Counted from the stretch's first letter, positions 7,760-16,863 are shown. The stretch: DNA of 64,000 nt from Marinoscillum sp049115815 (GCA_049115815.1 JAGDZO010000004.1:186001-250000), one strand, 5' to 3'. Notes: generated by a model from the sequence alone, not told the origin. Made by a program: numbers and translations.

Positions 7760-9280
7760 ATGAACAAAAAAGTAATTCTTATCATACTCGATGGTTGGGG
7801 CATTGCTACCGACAAAGCTGTTTCTGCAATTGACAAAGCTGTTACTCCTTTCGTAGATGGTCTTTATGGAAAATATCCCAATAGCACGTTGGAAGCTTCT
7901 GGATTGGCGGTAGGTCTTCCTGAAGGACAAATGGGTAACTCTGAAGTAGGCCATATGAATATTGGTGCTGGCCGAGTGGTTTATCAGGATTTGGTTAAGA
8001 TCAACAAAGCAGCTGAGGAAGGTACACTCGCCACTGAAAAAGAATTAGTAGCCGCATTTGACTATGCTAAGGCCAATAATAAGAAAGTTCATTTTATAGG
8101 ATTGCTCTCCAATGGCGGTGTGCATTCTCACATCAACCACCTAAAGGGATTGCTTACCGCTGCAAGTGCTAATGATTGTGACAATGTCTTTGTACATGCT
8201 TTCACAGATGGTAGAGATTGTGATCCGAAAAGCGGAAAAGGCTTCATTCAAGACTTGGAAAATCACATGAAGGAAACGACCGGTACGGTCGCGACTATTA
8301 CAGGACGATACTTTGCGATGGATCGTGACAAGCGATGGGAGCGGGTGAAATTGGCCTATGATGCCATGGTGAATGCCTCCGGCGAAGTGGAAACTGAAGA
8401 TATGGTGGGTGCCATGCAAGCCTCTTACGATGCAGGCGTGACGGATGAGTTTATCAAACCGATTATTCAAACTAAAGGTGGTCAGCCTGTAGGTAAGGTA
8501 GAAGAGGGCGATGTGGTGATGTGTTTCAATTTCCGTACGGATAGAGGACGAGAAATTACAGAGGTGCTCACCCAAAAAGACTTTCCAGAACATGGAATGG
8601 CGAAACTGGATTTGTACTACCTCACCATGACCAATTATGATGACACATTCAACAATGTGAAAGTCGTATTTGATAAAGATAACTTGAAGCAAACCCTCGG
8701 GGAGGTGCTTGCCGCAAATGGGAAAAAACAAATAAGGATTGCCGAGACTGAGAAATATCCGCACGTGACATTTTTCTTTTCTGGCGGACAAGAGAAAGAG
8801 TTTGAAGGAGAGACTAGATTGCTTTGTCCATCTCCTAAGGTAGCCACCTATGACTTGCAACCGGAAATGAGCGCAAGAGACATCAGAGATGCAATCATCC
8901 CAGAGTTGGAGAAAGGTGATGCAGACTTCATTTGCTTGAATTTCGCCAATCCGGATATGGTTGGACATACAGGTGTTTTTGAAGCAGCAGTGAAAGCTTG
9001 CGAGACAGTAGATGACTGTGCTAAGAGTGTAGTAGAAGCGGCATTAGCCAATGGCTACAGCAGCATAATCATAGCTGATCATGGAAACTCTGACATCATG
9101 ATTAACCCAGATGGCTCACCAAATACAGCCCATACTACGAACTTGGTGCCATGTATTTTGGTTGACAAGGACTACCAGGGGCCGTTGAAATCTGGAAAGT
9201 TGGGTGACCTAGCTCCCACGATTTTGAAGCTTATAGGTGTTCAGAAACCAGCCGAAATGACTGGTGAGGAATTACTGTAA
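7760..9280 (+). CDS. gpmI: 2,3-bisphosphoglycerate-independent phosphoglycerate mutase
   Basis: This glycolytic and gluconeogenic enzyme interconverts 3- and 2-phosphoglycerate using two Mn2+ ions. The 506-residue length is normal. The N-terminus KVILIILDGWG gives metal ligands, Ser61 in GQMGNSEVGHMNIGAGR is the phosphorylated nucleophile, and C-terminal LNFANPDMVGHTG and IIADHGNSD complete the two-metal site. The start at 7760 (MNKKVILIILDGWG) is chosen over an in-frame upstream codon because it matches the family N-terminus and lies just after the -7 element. A 275-residue reading frame on the opposite strand inside this gene is a shadow. Confidence 0.97.
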   Translation: MNKKVILIILDGWGIATDKAVSAIDKAVTPFVDGLYGKYPNSTLEASGLAVGLPEGQMGNSEVGHMNIGAGRVVYQDLVKINKAAEEGTLATEKELVAAFDYAKANNKKVHFIGLLSNGGVHSHINHLKGLLTAASANDCDNVFVHAFTDGRDCDPKSGKGFIQDLENHMKETTGTVATITGRYFAMDRDKRWERVKLAYDAMVNASGEVETEDMVGAMQASYDAGVTDEFIKPIIQTKGGQPVGKVEEGDVVMCFNFRTDRGREITEVLTQKDFPEHGMAKLDLYYLTMTNYDDTFNNVKVVFDKDNLKQTLGEVLAANGKKQIRIAETEKYPHVTFFFSGGQEKEFEGETRLLCPSPKVATYDLQPEMSARDIRDAIIPELEKGDADFICLNFANPDMVGHTGVFEAAVKACETVDDCAKSVVEAALANGYSSIIIADHGNSDIMINPDGSPNTAHTTNLVPCILVDKDYQGPLKSGKLGDLAPTILKLIGVQKPAEMTGEELL

Positions 9281-9281
9281 A

Positions 9282-9830
9282 ATGCGAAATACATTTATTT
9301 TATTGGTATTGGGGATGATTGCTTTGTCTTGTCAATCAGCACAAGGTGATCGTCCTAGACTACAAGCGTATTTTGATCTTGATTCGCTGATAGATACGCA
9401 GATAGAGATCCTCATCTCCAATGAAAGCGAACTAACAAAGACCTTGAACAGTCAAGAAGCAACAGAGGTAAAAACCACCAAACCGAGCAGAGAAGAATGG
9501 GAGAACGAATTTCGCTTGATGCGTGAGTTTAACTTGAATAAACCCCATTATGTAGGTTCCTATGTTGCTAATAAACAAAGTGGTCTTGTCCAATATGTAC
9601 CTAGGCAAGATCAGGAACTTCCTGTTTGGAAGTTTGAGCTGAGGTACGTAGGGGGTCAATTGAGTCAGATTGATATGGGCTTGAGTGAATTCAAATACAT
9701 CTATATCAACAAAAGAAGGGCTACCCTGTTATTTTCAGACAATCAATTGATTTCCTTTCGGATAGAAGGCTCACAAGACATGATATTGAAGGATGAGATG
9801 AACTATGTGATCTCAGGTAAAATCAACTAA
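9282..9830 (+). CDS. Predicted lipoprotein of unknown function
   Basis: The ATG at 9282 directly follows the gpmI stop and gives a 182-residue product with a lipoprotein signal, FILLVLGMIALSCQS, with the acylated Cys at about residue 17. The mature part is charged and has no domain I recognise; its middle section (KFELRYVGGQLSQIDMGLSE) suggests beta structure. It is followed with an overlapping TAATG by an ABC exporter gene, so gpmI, this gene and the exporter probably form one transcript. Confidence 0.75.
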   Translation: MRNTFILLVLGMIALSCQSAQGDRPRLQAYFDLDSLIDTQIEILISNESELTKTLNSQEATEVKTTKPSREEWENEFRLMREFNLNKPHYVGSYVANKQSGLVQYVPRQDQELPVWKFELRYVGGQLSQIDMGLSEFKYIYINKRRATLLFSDNQLISFRIEGSQDMILKDEMNYVISGKIN

Positions 9831-11623
9831 TGGATCAGGAACAAAAGAAGAAAAAGCTTGACCGAGCAGGTCTGAAGAAGCTTCTCGGGATTTTTAGTTA
9901 CGTATTGCCCTACAAGCTCACATTTGGGATTGGGATGGTTTTTCTGATTGCGTCGAGCAGCATATTCATGGTATTTCCTTACGCCAGTGGAAAGCTGATT
10001 GATATAGCATCCGGCAAGACTTGGACATGGGGAAATTTTGAGATCAATGATATCCAGACAGCTGGAATCATCCTTTTGGCGGTTCTGTTTGTACAGAGCA
10101 TTGTGTCATTCTTCCGGGTGGTACTCTTTGCTTATGTGACTGAAAAAACCATGGCAAACATTCGTGGTGACCTTTATCGTCAGATCATTACGCTTCCCCT
10201 TTCCTTTTTTGATAAGACAAGAAGTGGTGAATTGGTGAGCCGATTGTCCAATGACGTAACCATTCTGCAGGACACCCTTTCAGTGAGTCTGGCAGAGATT
10301 ATTCGCCAATTCATCGTTTTGATCGTGGGGATAGTTTTGATATTCTTCACAGCCCCTACGCTGAGCGTATTCATGCTCGGTACTTTTCCAATTATTGTGA
10401 TTTTGGCTATCGTATTTGGCAGATCGATCAGAAAGCTGTCCAAAAAGACTCAAGACCAGTTGGCTTCAGCCAATGTGATAGTGGATGAGACCATTCAAGG
10501 GGTCAATTCCGTCAAGGCATTCACTTCCGAATTGTATGAAATAGCACGTTACAAAGGAGCATTGTCTGGAGTGGTGAAAACGGCCCTGAGAGTAAGTAAA
10601 TACAGAGCTGCATTTATTTCATTTATCATATTTATGCTATTCGGAGGGATAGTAGCTGTGATGTGGTACGGCGCTTTGTTGGTTCAGTCTCAGGAAATGA
10701 CTGTGGGTGAACTTCTCTCATTCGTACTTTATACAACCTTCATTGGAGCATCTATTGCTGGTATTGGAGATTTATTTGGTCAAGTACAGAAAGCAGTTGG
10801 GGCGTCTGAGAGGATTCTAGAAATACAAGAAGAAGAGCCCGAGCAAGAGTTTAATCAGGATGAAATCCATCAAGAACTCACCGGCAATATCACTTTCAAA
10901 GATGTCAGATTTAGCTACCCGACTCGTCCCGAGACAGAAGTGCTCAAAGGAATCAATATGTCCATTTCGGCAGGAGAAAAGGTAGCGATAGTAGGTCATA
11001 GTGGTGCTGGAAAATCTACCATTCTTCAGCTGTTAATGCGTTTTTATCACGCGAGTGCGGGAAACTTGTCTTTTGATCAATTTTCAGCGCAGGATCTGAA
11101 TCTTTCTGATCTTCGGTCTCAGATTGCGATTGTTCCACAAGAGGTGATTTTATTTGGTGGAACCATCTCTGAAAATATCAGATATGGAAGACCAAATGCA
11201 ACGAATGAGGAAATCAAGGATGCTGCACTTCAAGCCAATGCGCTAGACTTTATCGAAGGATTTCCAGAAGGATTTCAAACTTTGGTGGGTGAACGTGGCG
11301 TAAAATTATCCGGCGGCCAGCGCCAAAGAATAGCCATTGCAAGAGCAGTTTTGAAAGACCCTAAAATATTGATTCTTGATGAAGCCACCAGTTCCTTGGA
11401 TGCTGAGTCTGAGCAGCAAGTACAACTTGCCCTCACAGAACTGATGAAAGGAAGGACATCAATAGTGGTAGCGCACAGGCTATCAACCATTAAGTCTGTG
11501 GACAAAATCTATGTGTTGGATGCCGGGCAGATCATCGAAGCTGGCACGCATAGTGAATTGCTCAAAAATGAACATGGCCCATATAAGAAATTCATCGATT
11601 TACAGAATCTGACCTCTGTCTAA
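9830..11623 (+). CDS. ABC exporter, fused permease and ATPase (MsbA-like)
   Basis: The 597-residue half-transporter has about six membrane segments in residues 30-320, then an ATPase domain. The ATPase has Walker A GHSGAGKST near 390, signature LSGGQRQR near 492, Walker B ILILDEATSSLD near 513 and the H-loop AHRLS near 547. Two copies would form an inner-membrane exporter for lipids, drugs or peptides; the substrate is unknown. The start overlaps the stop of the preceding lipoprotein gene by one base. Its stop overlaps the convergent corA stop by 4 bp. Confidence 0.93.
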   Translation: MDQEQKKKKLDRAGLKKLLGIFSYVLPYKLTFGIGMVFLIASSSIFMVFPYASGKLIDIASGKTWTWGNFEINDIQTAGIILLAVLFVQSIVSFFRVVLFAYVTEKTMANIRGDLYRQIITLPLSFFDKTRSGELVSRLSNDVTILQDTLSVSLAEIIRQFIVLIVGIVLIFFTAPTLSVFMLGTFPIIVILAIVFGRSIRKLSKKTQDQLASANVIVDETIQGVNSVKAFTSELYEIARYKGALSGVVKTALRVSKYRAAFISFIIFMLFGGIVAVMWYGALLVQSQEMTVGELLSFVLYTTFIGASIAGIGDLFGQVQKAVGASERILEIQEEEPEQEFNQDEIHQELTGNITFKDVRFSYPTRPETEVLKGINMSISAGEKVAIVGHSGAGKSTILQLLMRFYHASAGNLSFDQFSAQDLNLSDLRSQIAIVPQEVILFGGTISENIRYGRPNATNEEIKDAALQANALDFIEGFPEGFQTLVGERGVKLSGGQRQRIAIARAVLKDPKILILDEATSSLDAESEQQVQLALTELMKGRTSIVVAHRLSTIKSVDKIYVLDAGQIIEAGTHSELLKNEHGPYKKFIDLQNLTSV

Positions 11624-12741
11624 AGCCATTTTCTAGTCTTCATGAAGATCAGCATGGTAACAACCAAGCCCCCACAGAGTGTGTAAAACCCGAAAGGGTA
11701 GCTAAGTTCCCAGCCAAGTTCTGGCATTTTTTCAAAATTCATCCCGTAAATACCCGCAACAAAGGTGAGCGGAATGAAGATGGATGAAAGCACGGTAAGG
11801 ACTTTCATGACCTCATTCATTTTGATACTCAATTGGGAGAGATACAAGTCCATAACACTGGTCAATATTTCCCGATAGGTATCTAAATTTTCTACTACCT
11901 GTACGCCATGGTCATAGGAGTCTCTAACGAACATCAATGTCTCGTCTTTGAAGAAATTGGAGTTGCGCGTAGTGAGCGAGTGAATGACATCTCTTACCGG
12001 ATACATGTGTCTTCTTAGCTGTATGAGATCTTTTCGGATGACTTGGATATTCTTCAATTCTATCCGATCTGGCCTCCTGACCACAATATCCTCTAGAGAT
12101 TCTATCTTCATCCACACTTCATCGAGCGTTTCGTAGTAGTAATCAATGATAATATCCAACAGCATATAGGCGAGGTAATCCGATCCTCGTCTTCTGGCCC
12201 GACCTTTTCCATTTTTCAATCGTTGACGGATATCGGCAAATACATCGCCTGGCTTTTCTTGAAAACAGACGACATAATTTTCATGAAGGACAATACTTAC
12301 TTGTTCGATATCTATTTTGTTGACTCCTTCGAGGTGATTGATCATCTTCAATGAGAGGTAGAGGTGCTCATCAAAATCTTCAACCTTTGGTCTTTGATTG
12401 GTATCCAAAATGTCCTCTAGCGTCAAGGGGTGCAGACCCAATAAATCTCCCAACTTTTGGATCACCGAGGTATCGTGCAGACCTGTGATATTGATCCAAG
12501 TCACAGAATTTCCATTGTTGAAATTGGCTAACTCAGCAATATCCTTTACCTGGTATTCTTTAAGCTCTTCATTGGTGTAATCCAAGACTTCAATAGTCAC
12601 TTGATCCGTATAGACCTTACCAGTGTAGATCAAACTCCCTGGCGCTAATCCGGTTTTTGGACGATTCCGACTGATTGCTATTGGACTATAATTCAATGGG
12701 TTGAACTTTTTCAACTCATCGAAGGCATTGCTTTTTTTCAT
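11620..12741 (-). CDS. corA: CorA family magnesium/divalent cation transporter
   Basis: The 373-residue protein has a long cytoplasmic N-terminal domain and two C-terminal membrane helices. The diagnostic pore motif GMN occurs as GIYGMNFEKMPELGW near residue 331. CorA forms pentameric channels for Mg2+ and sometimes Co2+ or Ni2+ in the inner membrane. The start overlaps the stop of an upstream 78-residue membrane protein gene (ATGA), implying coupled translation. Confidence 0.95.
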   Translation of the reverse strand: MKKSNAFDELKKFNPLNYSPIAISRNRPKTGLAPGSLIYTGKVYTDQVTIEVLDYTNEELKEYQVKDIAELANFNNGNSVTWINITGLHDTSVIQKLGDLLGLHPLTLEDILDTNQRPKVEDFDEHLYLSLKMINHLEGVNKIDIEQVSIVLHENYVVCFQEKPGDVFADIRQRLKNGKGRARRRGSDYLAYMLLDIIIDYYYETLDEVWMKIESLEDIVVRRPDRIELKNIQVIRKDLIQLRRHMYPVRDVIHSLTTRNSNFFKDETLMFVRDSYDHGVQVVENLDTYREILTSVMDLYLSQLSIKMNEVMKVLTVLSSIFIPLTFVAGIYGMNFEKMPELGWELSYPFGFYTLCGGLVVTMLIFMKTRKWL

Positions 12742-12974
12742 GCAAGGATTTCTTCTGTGTCTTCAATTTTTCTCAAAATAGGATCATCTGGAAGACACAC
12801 ACCGGGTGGCAAATCAAAATCCGGCGAAAAATCAACAGGCAGTCCTCCTTCACCTTCATCATCATTGGAGTCATTTCTCAGATGCCCTTGTGTATTTCTA
12901 GGTTGGAAAATGAAATACAAGAGCACGGCATAGAATATAACACAAAGTACGATTTCGATAACTATCCCTTCCAT
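12738..12974 (-). CDS. Small single-span membrane protein upstream of corA
   Basis: The 78-residue product has one N-terminal membrane helix (IVIEIVLCVIFYAVLLYFIF) followed by an acidic, proline-rich tail with DSNDDEGEGGLPVDFSP and a Cys in PPGVCLPDDP. I do not recognise the family. The 4-bp ATGA overlap with corA suggests the two are cotranscribed and translated together, so it could be a partner or regulator of CorA; this is inference from position only. Confidence 0.65.
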   Translation of the reverse strand: MEGIVIEIVLCVIFYAVLLYFIFQPRNTQGHLRNDSNDDEGEGGLPVDFSPDFDLPPGVCLPDDPILRKIEDTEEILA

Positions 12975-13132
12975 AGTAGTGAATGATTCTATCTATTGAT
13001 CAAGTTATATAAAAACGAAACGACAGGGCTTGTGTTTTGCCTAAATCACATTCGTTGATAAAATCACTTTATTTTGCTTTCTTTGTCGACCAATTTCAGC
13101 GTTGAGGCCAAACCACCAAATTTTTGTCACAT

Positions 13133-14155
13133 ATGCTATTAGCTCTTTTTTCAGGTCAAAATGAAGCACTTCTTTTCGGAGTGTTTGGCGTAGTTATCGT
13201 TGCGTTTCTATTAGTAGACCTTGGAGTTTTTCACAAAGCCGATCAGAAGATTTCTCAGCGTGAAGCCCTACTACAGACCCTTTTTTGGGTTTCTGTTTCT
13301 ATTGCTTACGGGATGCTCATCTACTTTTTTGGAGAAGGGGAGCAAGCTACATTTGAGTTTTTCTCTGCCTATGTGACCGAAAAAGCACTTTCGGTAGACA
13401 ACATATTTGTCATACTATTGATCCTCCGCTACTTCAACGTTAAGGAGGAATACTATCACAACATTCTGTTTTGGGGGATACTTGGAGCGATTGTCTTCAG
13501 AGCCATTTTCATTTTTGTAGGGGCCTTTTTGATCGCTCAGTTCCACTGGATACTTTACATTTTTGGGGCTTTCTTGATTTACTCAGGAGTGAAGATCTTT
13601 GGCGAGGATGAGGATATGGATGTAGAGCCTGAGAAAAATCCTCTGATGAAATGGGCAAAGAAAGTCTTCCCATTCACTGACACTCCATCAAATGGCAAGT
13701 TTTGGTTGAAGGAAAACGGAAAGCGAGTTTTTACATCTCTGTTTTTGGTGATCATCCTCATCGAGTCTACAGATTTGATTTTCGCAGTGGATTCTATTCC
13801 TGCAGCATTTGCCATTTCACAGAATGAGTTTGTGATTTATACCTCCAACATTTTCGCTGTGATGGGCTTACGAGCGATGTTCTTTTTGTTGGCTAATGTG
13901 CTGGATAAGTTTTACCTATTGCCAAAAGGTCTCTCTATCGTCTTGATATTTATTGGAGGTAAAATGATGCTTGAGATGGAGATTATTCAAGAATCGCTAG
14001 GAGCGCTACTGGGCGTAGAGCATGTACACATTTCCATCTTCTGGTCTTTTGGAATCATCATGGGACTGCTCTTTGCCTCTATATTCTTATCGCTTATCTT
14101 CCCGAAACCACCAGAGGAAGTAGAACCACAGCAAGAGGAATTGACGGAAGTCTAA
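13133..14155 (+). CDS. TerC family integral membrane protein (Alx-like)
   Basis: The ATG at 13133 gives 340 residues with about eight to nine membrane helices. TerC-family signatures are clear: FFSAYVTEKALSVDNIFV, LFWGILGAIVFRAIFIFVGA, IESTDLIFAVDSIPAAFAI and VIYTSNIFAVMGLRAMFFLL; the acidic residues inside helices are typical of metal-ion translocation. Homologues such as Alx export manganese or are linked to tellurite resistance and alkaline stress. I looked upstream for a yybP-ykoY manganese riboswitch and did not find one. It converges on purE. Confidence 0.92.
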   Translation: MLLALFSGQNEALLFGVFGVVIVAFLLVDLGVFHKADQKISQREALLQTLFWVSVSIAYGMLIYFFGEGEQATFEFFSAYVTEKALSVDNIFVILLILRYFNVKEEYYHNILFWGILGAIVFRAIFIFVGAFLIAQFHWILYIFGAFLIYSGVKIFGEDEDMDVEPEKNPLMKWAKKVFPFTDTPSNGKFWLKENGKRVFTSLFLVIILIESTDLIFAVDSIPAAFAISQNEFVIYTSNIFAVMGLRAMFFLLANVLDKFYLLPKGLSIVLIFIGGKMMLEMEIIQESLGALLGVEHVHISIFWSFGIIMGLLFASIFLSLIFPKPPEEVEPQQEELTEV

Positions 14156-14163
14156 TTGGCTTA

Positions 14164-14685
14164 CTAAAATCCTATCTTCTTAGATTTCCAACCATTCTGT
14201 TCCAGACTATTTGCTGAGTCTAAGACCTTATCTTTCAGTGAGGTTTTGTAATCCTGAAGGTTTTTAGAAATCTCTGTATCAAAAGCACCGATGATTTCAG
14301 CAGCTAAGATTCCAGCGTTTTTGGCTCCATCAAGTGCTACTGTAGCCACGGGAATACCTCCTGGCATTTGAAGGATGGATAGCACAGAATCCCATCCATC
14401 GATAGAGTTTCGAGATTTCACAGGGACACCAATCACTGGCAATGTGGTCAAACTCGCGACCATTCCCGGTAGGTGAGCAGCACCTCCGGCACCAGCTACT
14501 ATCACTTTCAGGCCTCTATCAGCTGCTTCTTCAGCATAAGTCAGCATCCGGTGTGGCGTGCGGTGTGCAGAGACGATGGTTACTTCTACCTCTACGCCCA
14601 GTTCTTCTAATATTTCGGCGGCTTCTTGCATCACTGGCATGTCTGACTGACTGCCCATGATGATTCCTACTTGTGGATTGCTCAT
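14164..14685 (-). CDS. purE: N5-carboxyaminoimidazole ribonucleotide mutase
   Basis: PurE moves the carboxyl group of N5-CAIR to form CAIR in purine synthesis. The 173-residue protein has the class I N-terminus IIMGSQSDMPVM, the catalytic SAHRTPHRM loop and GAGGAAHLPGM. It follows purK with a 4-bp ATGA overlap, so the two consecutive pathway enzymes are translationally coupled. Confidence 0.96.
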   Translation of the reverse strand: MSNPQVGIIMGSQSDMPVMQEAAEILEELGVEVEVTIVSAHRTPHRMLTYAEEAADRGLKVIVAGAGGAAHLPGMVASLTTLPVIGVPVKSRNSIDGWDSVLSILQMPGGIPVATVALDGAKNAGILAAEIIGAFDTEISKNLQDYKTSLKDKVLDSANSLEQNGWKSKKIGF

Positions 14686-15821
14686 GATTTTACTTTTAAT
14701 ATCTCCTTGACGCGAAGCGTCTTTTCTTTCAATTTAATCACATCCTCATCCGTGATGGTGATATGGCCCATTTTGCGAAATGGTTTTGTGATTTTCTTAC
14801 CATACAAATGAAGATGAACTCCAGATTCGGCTAGCAATTCCTTCATACCCTCATATCGCGCCTCCCCAGTATATCCTTCTTCGCCAAGCACATTGATCAT
14901 GGAAGCAGGCTTGATCAAATCTGTATTGCCCAATGGCAAATCAAGTATGGCTCTGAGGTGCTGCTCAAACTGAGAAGTGATGCTGGCTTCTATGGTATGA
15001 TGACCACTGTTATGCGTTCGTGGTGCTACTTCATTGACCAAGATCTGATCATGTTGCGTCAAAAACATCTCTACTGCCAGCAACCCTACCATGTCTAGCC
15101 TCTTGATCACATCTTCTGCTAGTTTGTATGCTTTTCTGGCAATCTCATTGGACACTTCTGCTGGAGCAAAAAGGAACTCTACGAGATTCGCTTCAGGATG
15201 AAATGCCAACTCCACCAATGGAAAACTGACTACTTCGCCAGACTCATTGCGTGCTACGATTACGCTCAGTTCTTTTTTGAAATCAATGAGTTTCTCTATG
15301 AGGGAAGGTTCCTCAAATGCTTTTGATAGTTCGTCCTCAGACCTTAGCACTTGTACACCACGCCCATCATAGCCTCCCTTGCCCAGTTTATTGACTGCTG
15401 GCAGGAAATCCGCTTGTGCCTTTACCTCTTCTTTGTTTTCTGTGAGCACAAAATCAGCAGTAGGGATTCTGTTGGCTTTATAGAATGTCTTTTGCTTTCG
15501 CTTGTCTTGAATCAACTCGATGATCTCTGGCTGAGGAAATACCTTTTTGCCCATGGATTGAAGCTTTTTGAGGGCTTCAGTATTCACTGCTTCTATCTCT
15601 ATGGTGATGACATCTTTGTCTTCCCCAAAAGCCATGACCGCATCATAGTCCATCAAACTACCTACTGTAAAGCTCTTGGCAATATCCGCGCACGGCGCAT
15701 TAGGGTCAGGGTCAATCATGTGGATTTCCAAGTTGAAATCCGTTGCTGATTGTAGCATCATTCTGCCCAGCTGACCTCCGCCAAGTACGCCTATTTTTAG
15801 ATTGGTAATGTCCTGATCCAT
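14682..15821 (-). CDS. purK: 5-(carboxyamino)imidazole ribonucleotide synthase
   Basis: PurK is an ATP-grasp enzyme that carboxylates AIR with bicarbonate and ATP to give N5-CAIR, the substrate of the adjacent purE product. The 379 residues begin with a nucleotide-binding motif IGVLGGGQLGRMML. ATP-grasp elements follow (VNKLGKGGYDGRGVQVL, then EVAPRTHNSGHHTIEASITS). Length is normal. It begins 75 bp from the divergent 49-residue protein gene at 15897. Confidence 0.96.
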   Translation of the reverse strand: MDQDITNLKIGVLGGGQLGRMMLQSATDFNLEIHMIDPDPNAPCADIAKSFTVGSLMDYDAVMAFGEDKDVITIEIEAVNTEALKKLQSMGKKVFPQPEIIELIQDKRKQKTFYKANRIPTADFVLTENKEEVKAQADFLPAVNKLGKGGYDGRGVQVLRSEDELSKAFEEPSLIEKLIDFKKELSVIVARNESGEVVSFPLVELAFHPEANLVEFLFAPAEVSNEIARKAYKLAEDVIKRLDMVGLLAVEMFLTQHDQILVNEVAPRTHNSGHHTIEASITSQFEQHLRAILDLPLGNTDLIKPASMINVLGEEGYTGEARYEGMKELLAESGVHLHLYGKKITKPFRKMGHITITDEDVIKLKEKTLRVKEILKVKS

Positions 15822-15896
15822 GCCGCAAAGATGCTTAGATTTTACATTAATTAGAACCGAAAGGAACCAACATTAGGACGAACCGTATCTTACAGT

Positions 15897-16046
15897 ATGG
15901 ACAAAGAAAGGCTCAAGAAAGCCAACGAGAAGTTTGATGCTCAAAAAGAGAGCCTTCCTAAGAAAAAGGAAGTGGATAAACCCAAGGAGAAAACTGGTAA
16001 ATCTTCAAAGGAAGCGTTCAGAAGGAATTTGGGTTGTGGCGGGTAG
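15897..16046 (+). CDS. 49-residue basic protein with C-terminal GCGG
   Basis: A short ATG-to-TAG frame encodes a highly charged, lysine-rich protein beginning MDKERLKKANEKFDAQKES and ending FRRNLGCGG. Half of the residues are Lys, Glu, Asp or Arg, and the only Cys lies in the C-terminal Gly-Cys-Gly-Gly. The frame is clean and codon use looks like that of its neighbours, so I judge it real. I do not recognise a named family. A Cys flanked by glycines at the extreme C-terminus could be a metal site or a modification site; this is inference. It is divergent from purK and followed by the REP-like cluster. Confidence 0.6.
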   Translation: MDKERLKKANEKFDAQKESLPKKKEVDKPKEKTGKSSKEAFRRNLGCGG

Positions 16047-16100
16047 GAACCTGCGTTGAGATTCTTAATTTTCCGGATTTTATATTAACAGAGCTGCACT

Positions 16101-16361
16101 GAGATTCCCCGGTCTCCGCTATGCTTCGCCGGGGAATGAGGTGGTGTTGTCTGGGAAATTGATGAACCTGTTAAGATTATTGTACTGTCCGTCATTCCAC
16201 GAAAGCTGAAGCATGAAGCTTATCGGGGAATCTAAAACCGGCCCGTTTAAACCGGCCACCCATCTAGTCCTCACCTCTCTAGTTCGGAAGTTACTTCCGG
16301 GCTCTGCCTTTGTAGATTGTTGGCTTTCAATGTCACGGAACAAAGTTCCGCGCCAGATGCG
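16101..16361. repeat. REP-like palindromic repeat cluster, left copy
   Basis: The 315 bp between two genes are filled with palindromic units. At 16104-16137 ATTCCCCGG pairs with CCGGGGAAT around a 16-nt loop. At 16190-16232 a second GTCATTCC ... GGGAATCT unit lies in the opposite order. Smaller perfect palindromes are CGGAAGT/ACTTCCG (16285-16299) and CGGAAC/GTTCCG (16336-16350). Segments at 16141-16164, 16257-16272 and 16303-16361 recur in the right cluster. No open frame of note is present. The composition resembles dispersed REP elements of Bacteroidota intergenic DNA. Confidence 0.85.
16303..16361 (+). repeat. 59-bp direct repeat, copy 1
   Basis: This segment matches 17236-17294 at 56 of 59 positions. 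Its core is the palindrome CGGAAC-AAA-GTTCCG, and it ends GCGCCAGATGCG in both copies. The homology fades gradually leftward, including a degenerate version of the CGGAAGT/ACTTCCG palindrome in the second copy, so the duplicated unit was probably longer. Confidence 0.9.
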
Positions 16362-16362
16362 G

Positions 16363-16863
16363 CTAGTTTTTAAACCGCTCGTATCGTGTAGTTAGGCCAT
16401 TCTTATTTAGCATCATAAGTAAATCTGAGGTAGGAAGTGAGATTCGGCTAGTCTCTTTGCCCCACTCGAAAAATAGGGTTAGCGAGTCTCCTTCAAGAAT
16501 GTATGGAATATAAGGATCACCATCAAAATCAGCGATGTAATATTTGTCTTTGTCAATCAAAAAGTCAGCATTCGGAAAACTTGCATCAATTGTCCATACT
16601 CCAAATAGTTTAGAGGTATCTATTTGGAGATTCCGGAAAACAGGTTGGCTTGGTCTACCAGTTGAATCGAATGTTAAGGGTTCTTCTTCTATTAATGTTT
16701 TGGATTCTTTAGCAGCTTGAATTTTTGGTTCAGCTTGAATTGCTGGTTCTAGTATAACTGTATCTATTGGAGTTTCTTCGATAGTGTTTTGCGCATTCTG
16801 ATTGCCACATGAATTCAGTAATATAATGGTGATAATAATGTTTAAGTACCTCATAAATTTCAA
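16363..16863 (-). CDS. Predicted lipoprotein between repeat clusters
   Basis: The 166-residue product has a lipoprotein signal (YLNIIITIILLNSCGN, acylated Cys near residue 19). It is followed by a Pro/Glu/Ala-rich linker and a compact domain with LFGVWTIDASFPNADFLID and YYIADFDGDPYIPYILEGDS, possibly a small beta-barrel of the lipocalin kind. I do not recognise the family. It is flanked on both sides by copies of the same REP-like repeats, which is compatible with arrival or rearrangement by recombination between repeats. The stop codon lies almost inside the left cluster. Confidence 0.72.
   Translation of the reverse strand: MKFMRYLNIIITIILLNSCGNQNAQNTIEETPIDTVILEPAIQAEPKIQAAKESKTLIEEEPLTFDSTGRPSQPVFRNLQIDTSKLFGVWTIDASFPNADFLIDKDKYYIADFDGDPYIPYILEGDSLTLFFEWGKETSRISLPTSDLLMMLNKNGLTTRYERFKN

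Noticed and set aside
8141..8968. 275-residue open frame antisense to gpmI
   Set aside because: It lies wholly inside a highly conserved enzyme gene and its product (His/Cys-rich, no domain) looks like a translated shadow.
12975..13132. yybP-ykoY manganese riboswitch upstream of the TerC-type gene
   Set aside because: The 158 bp lack the paired conserved loops of that riboswitch; no convincing structure was found.
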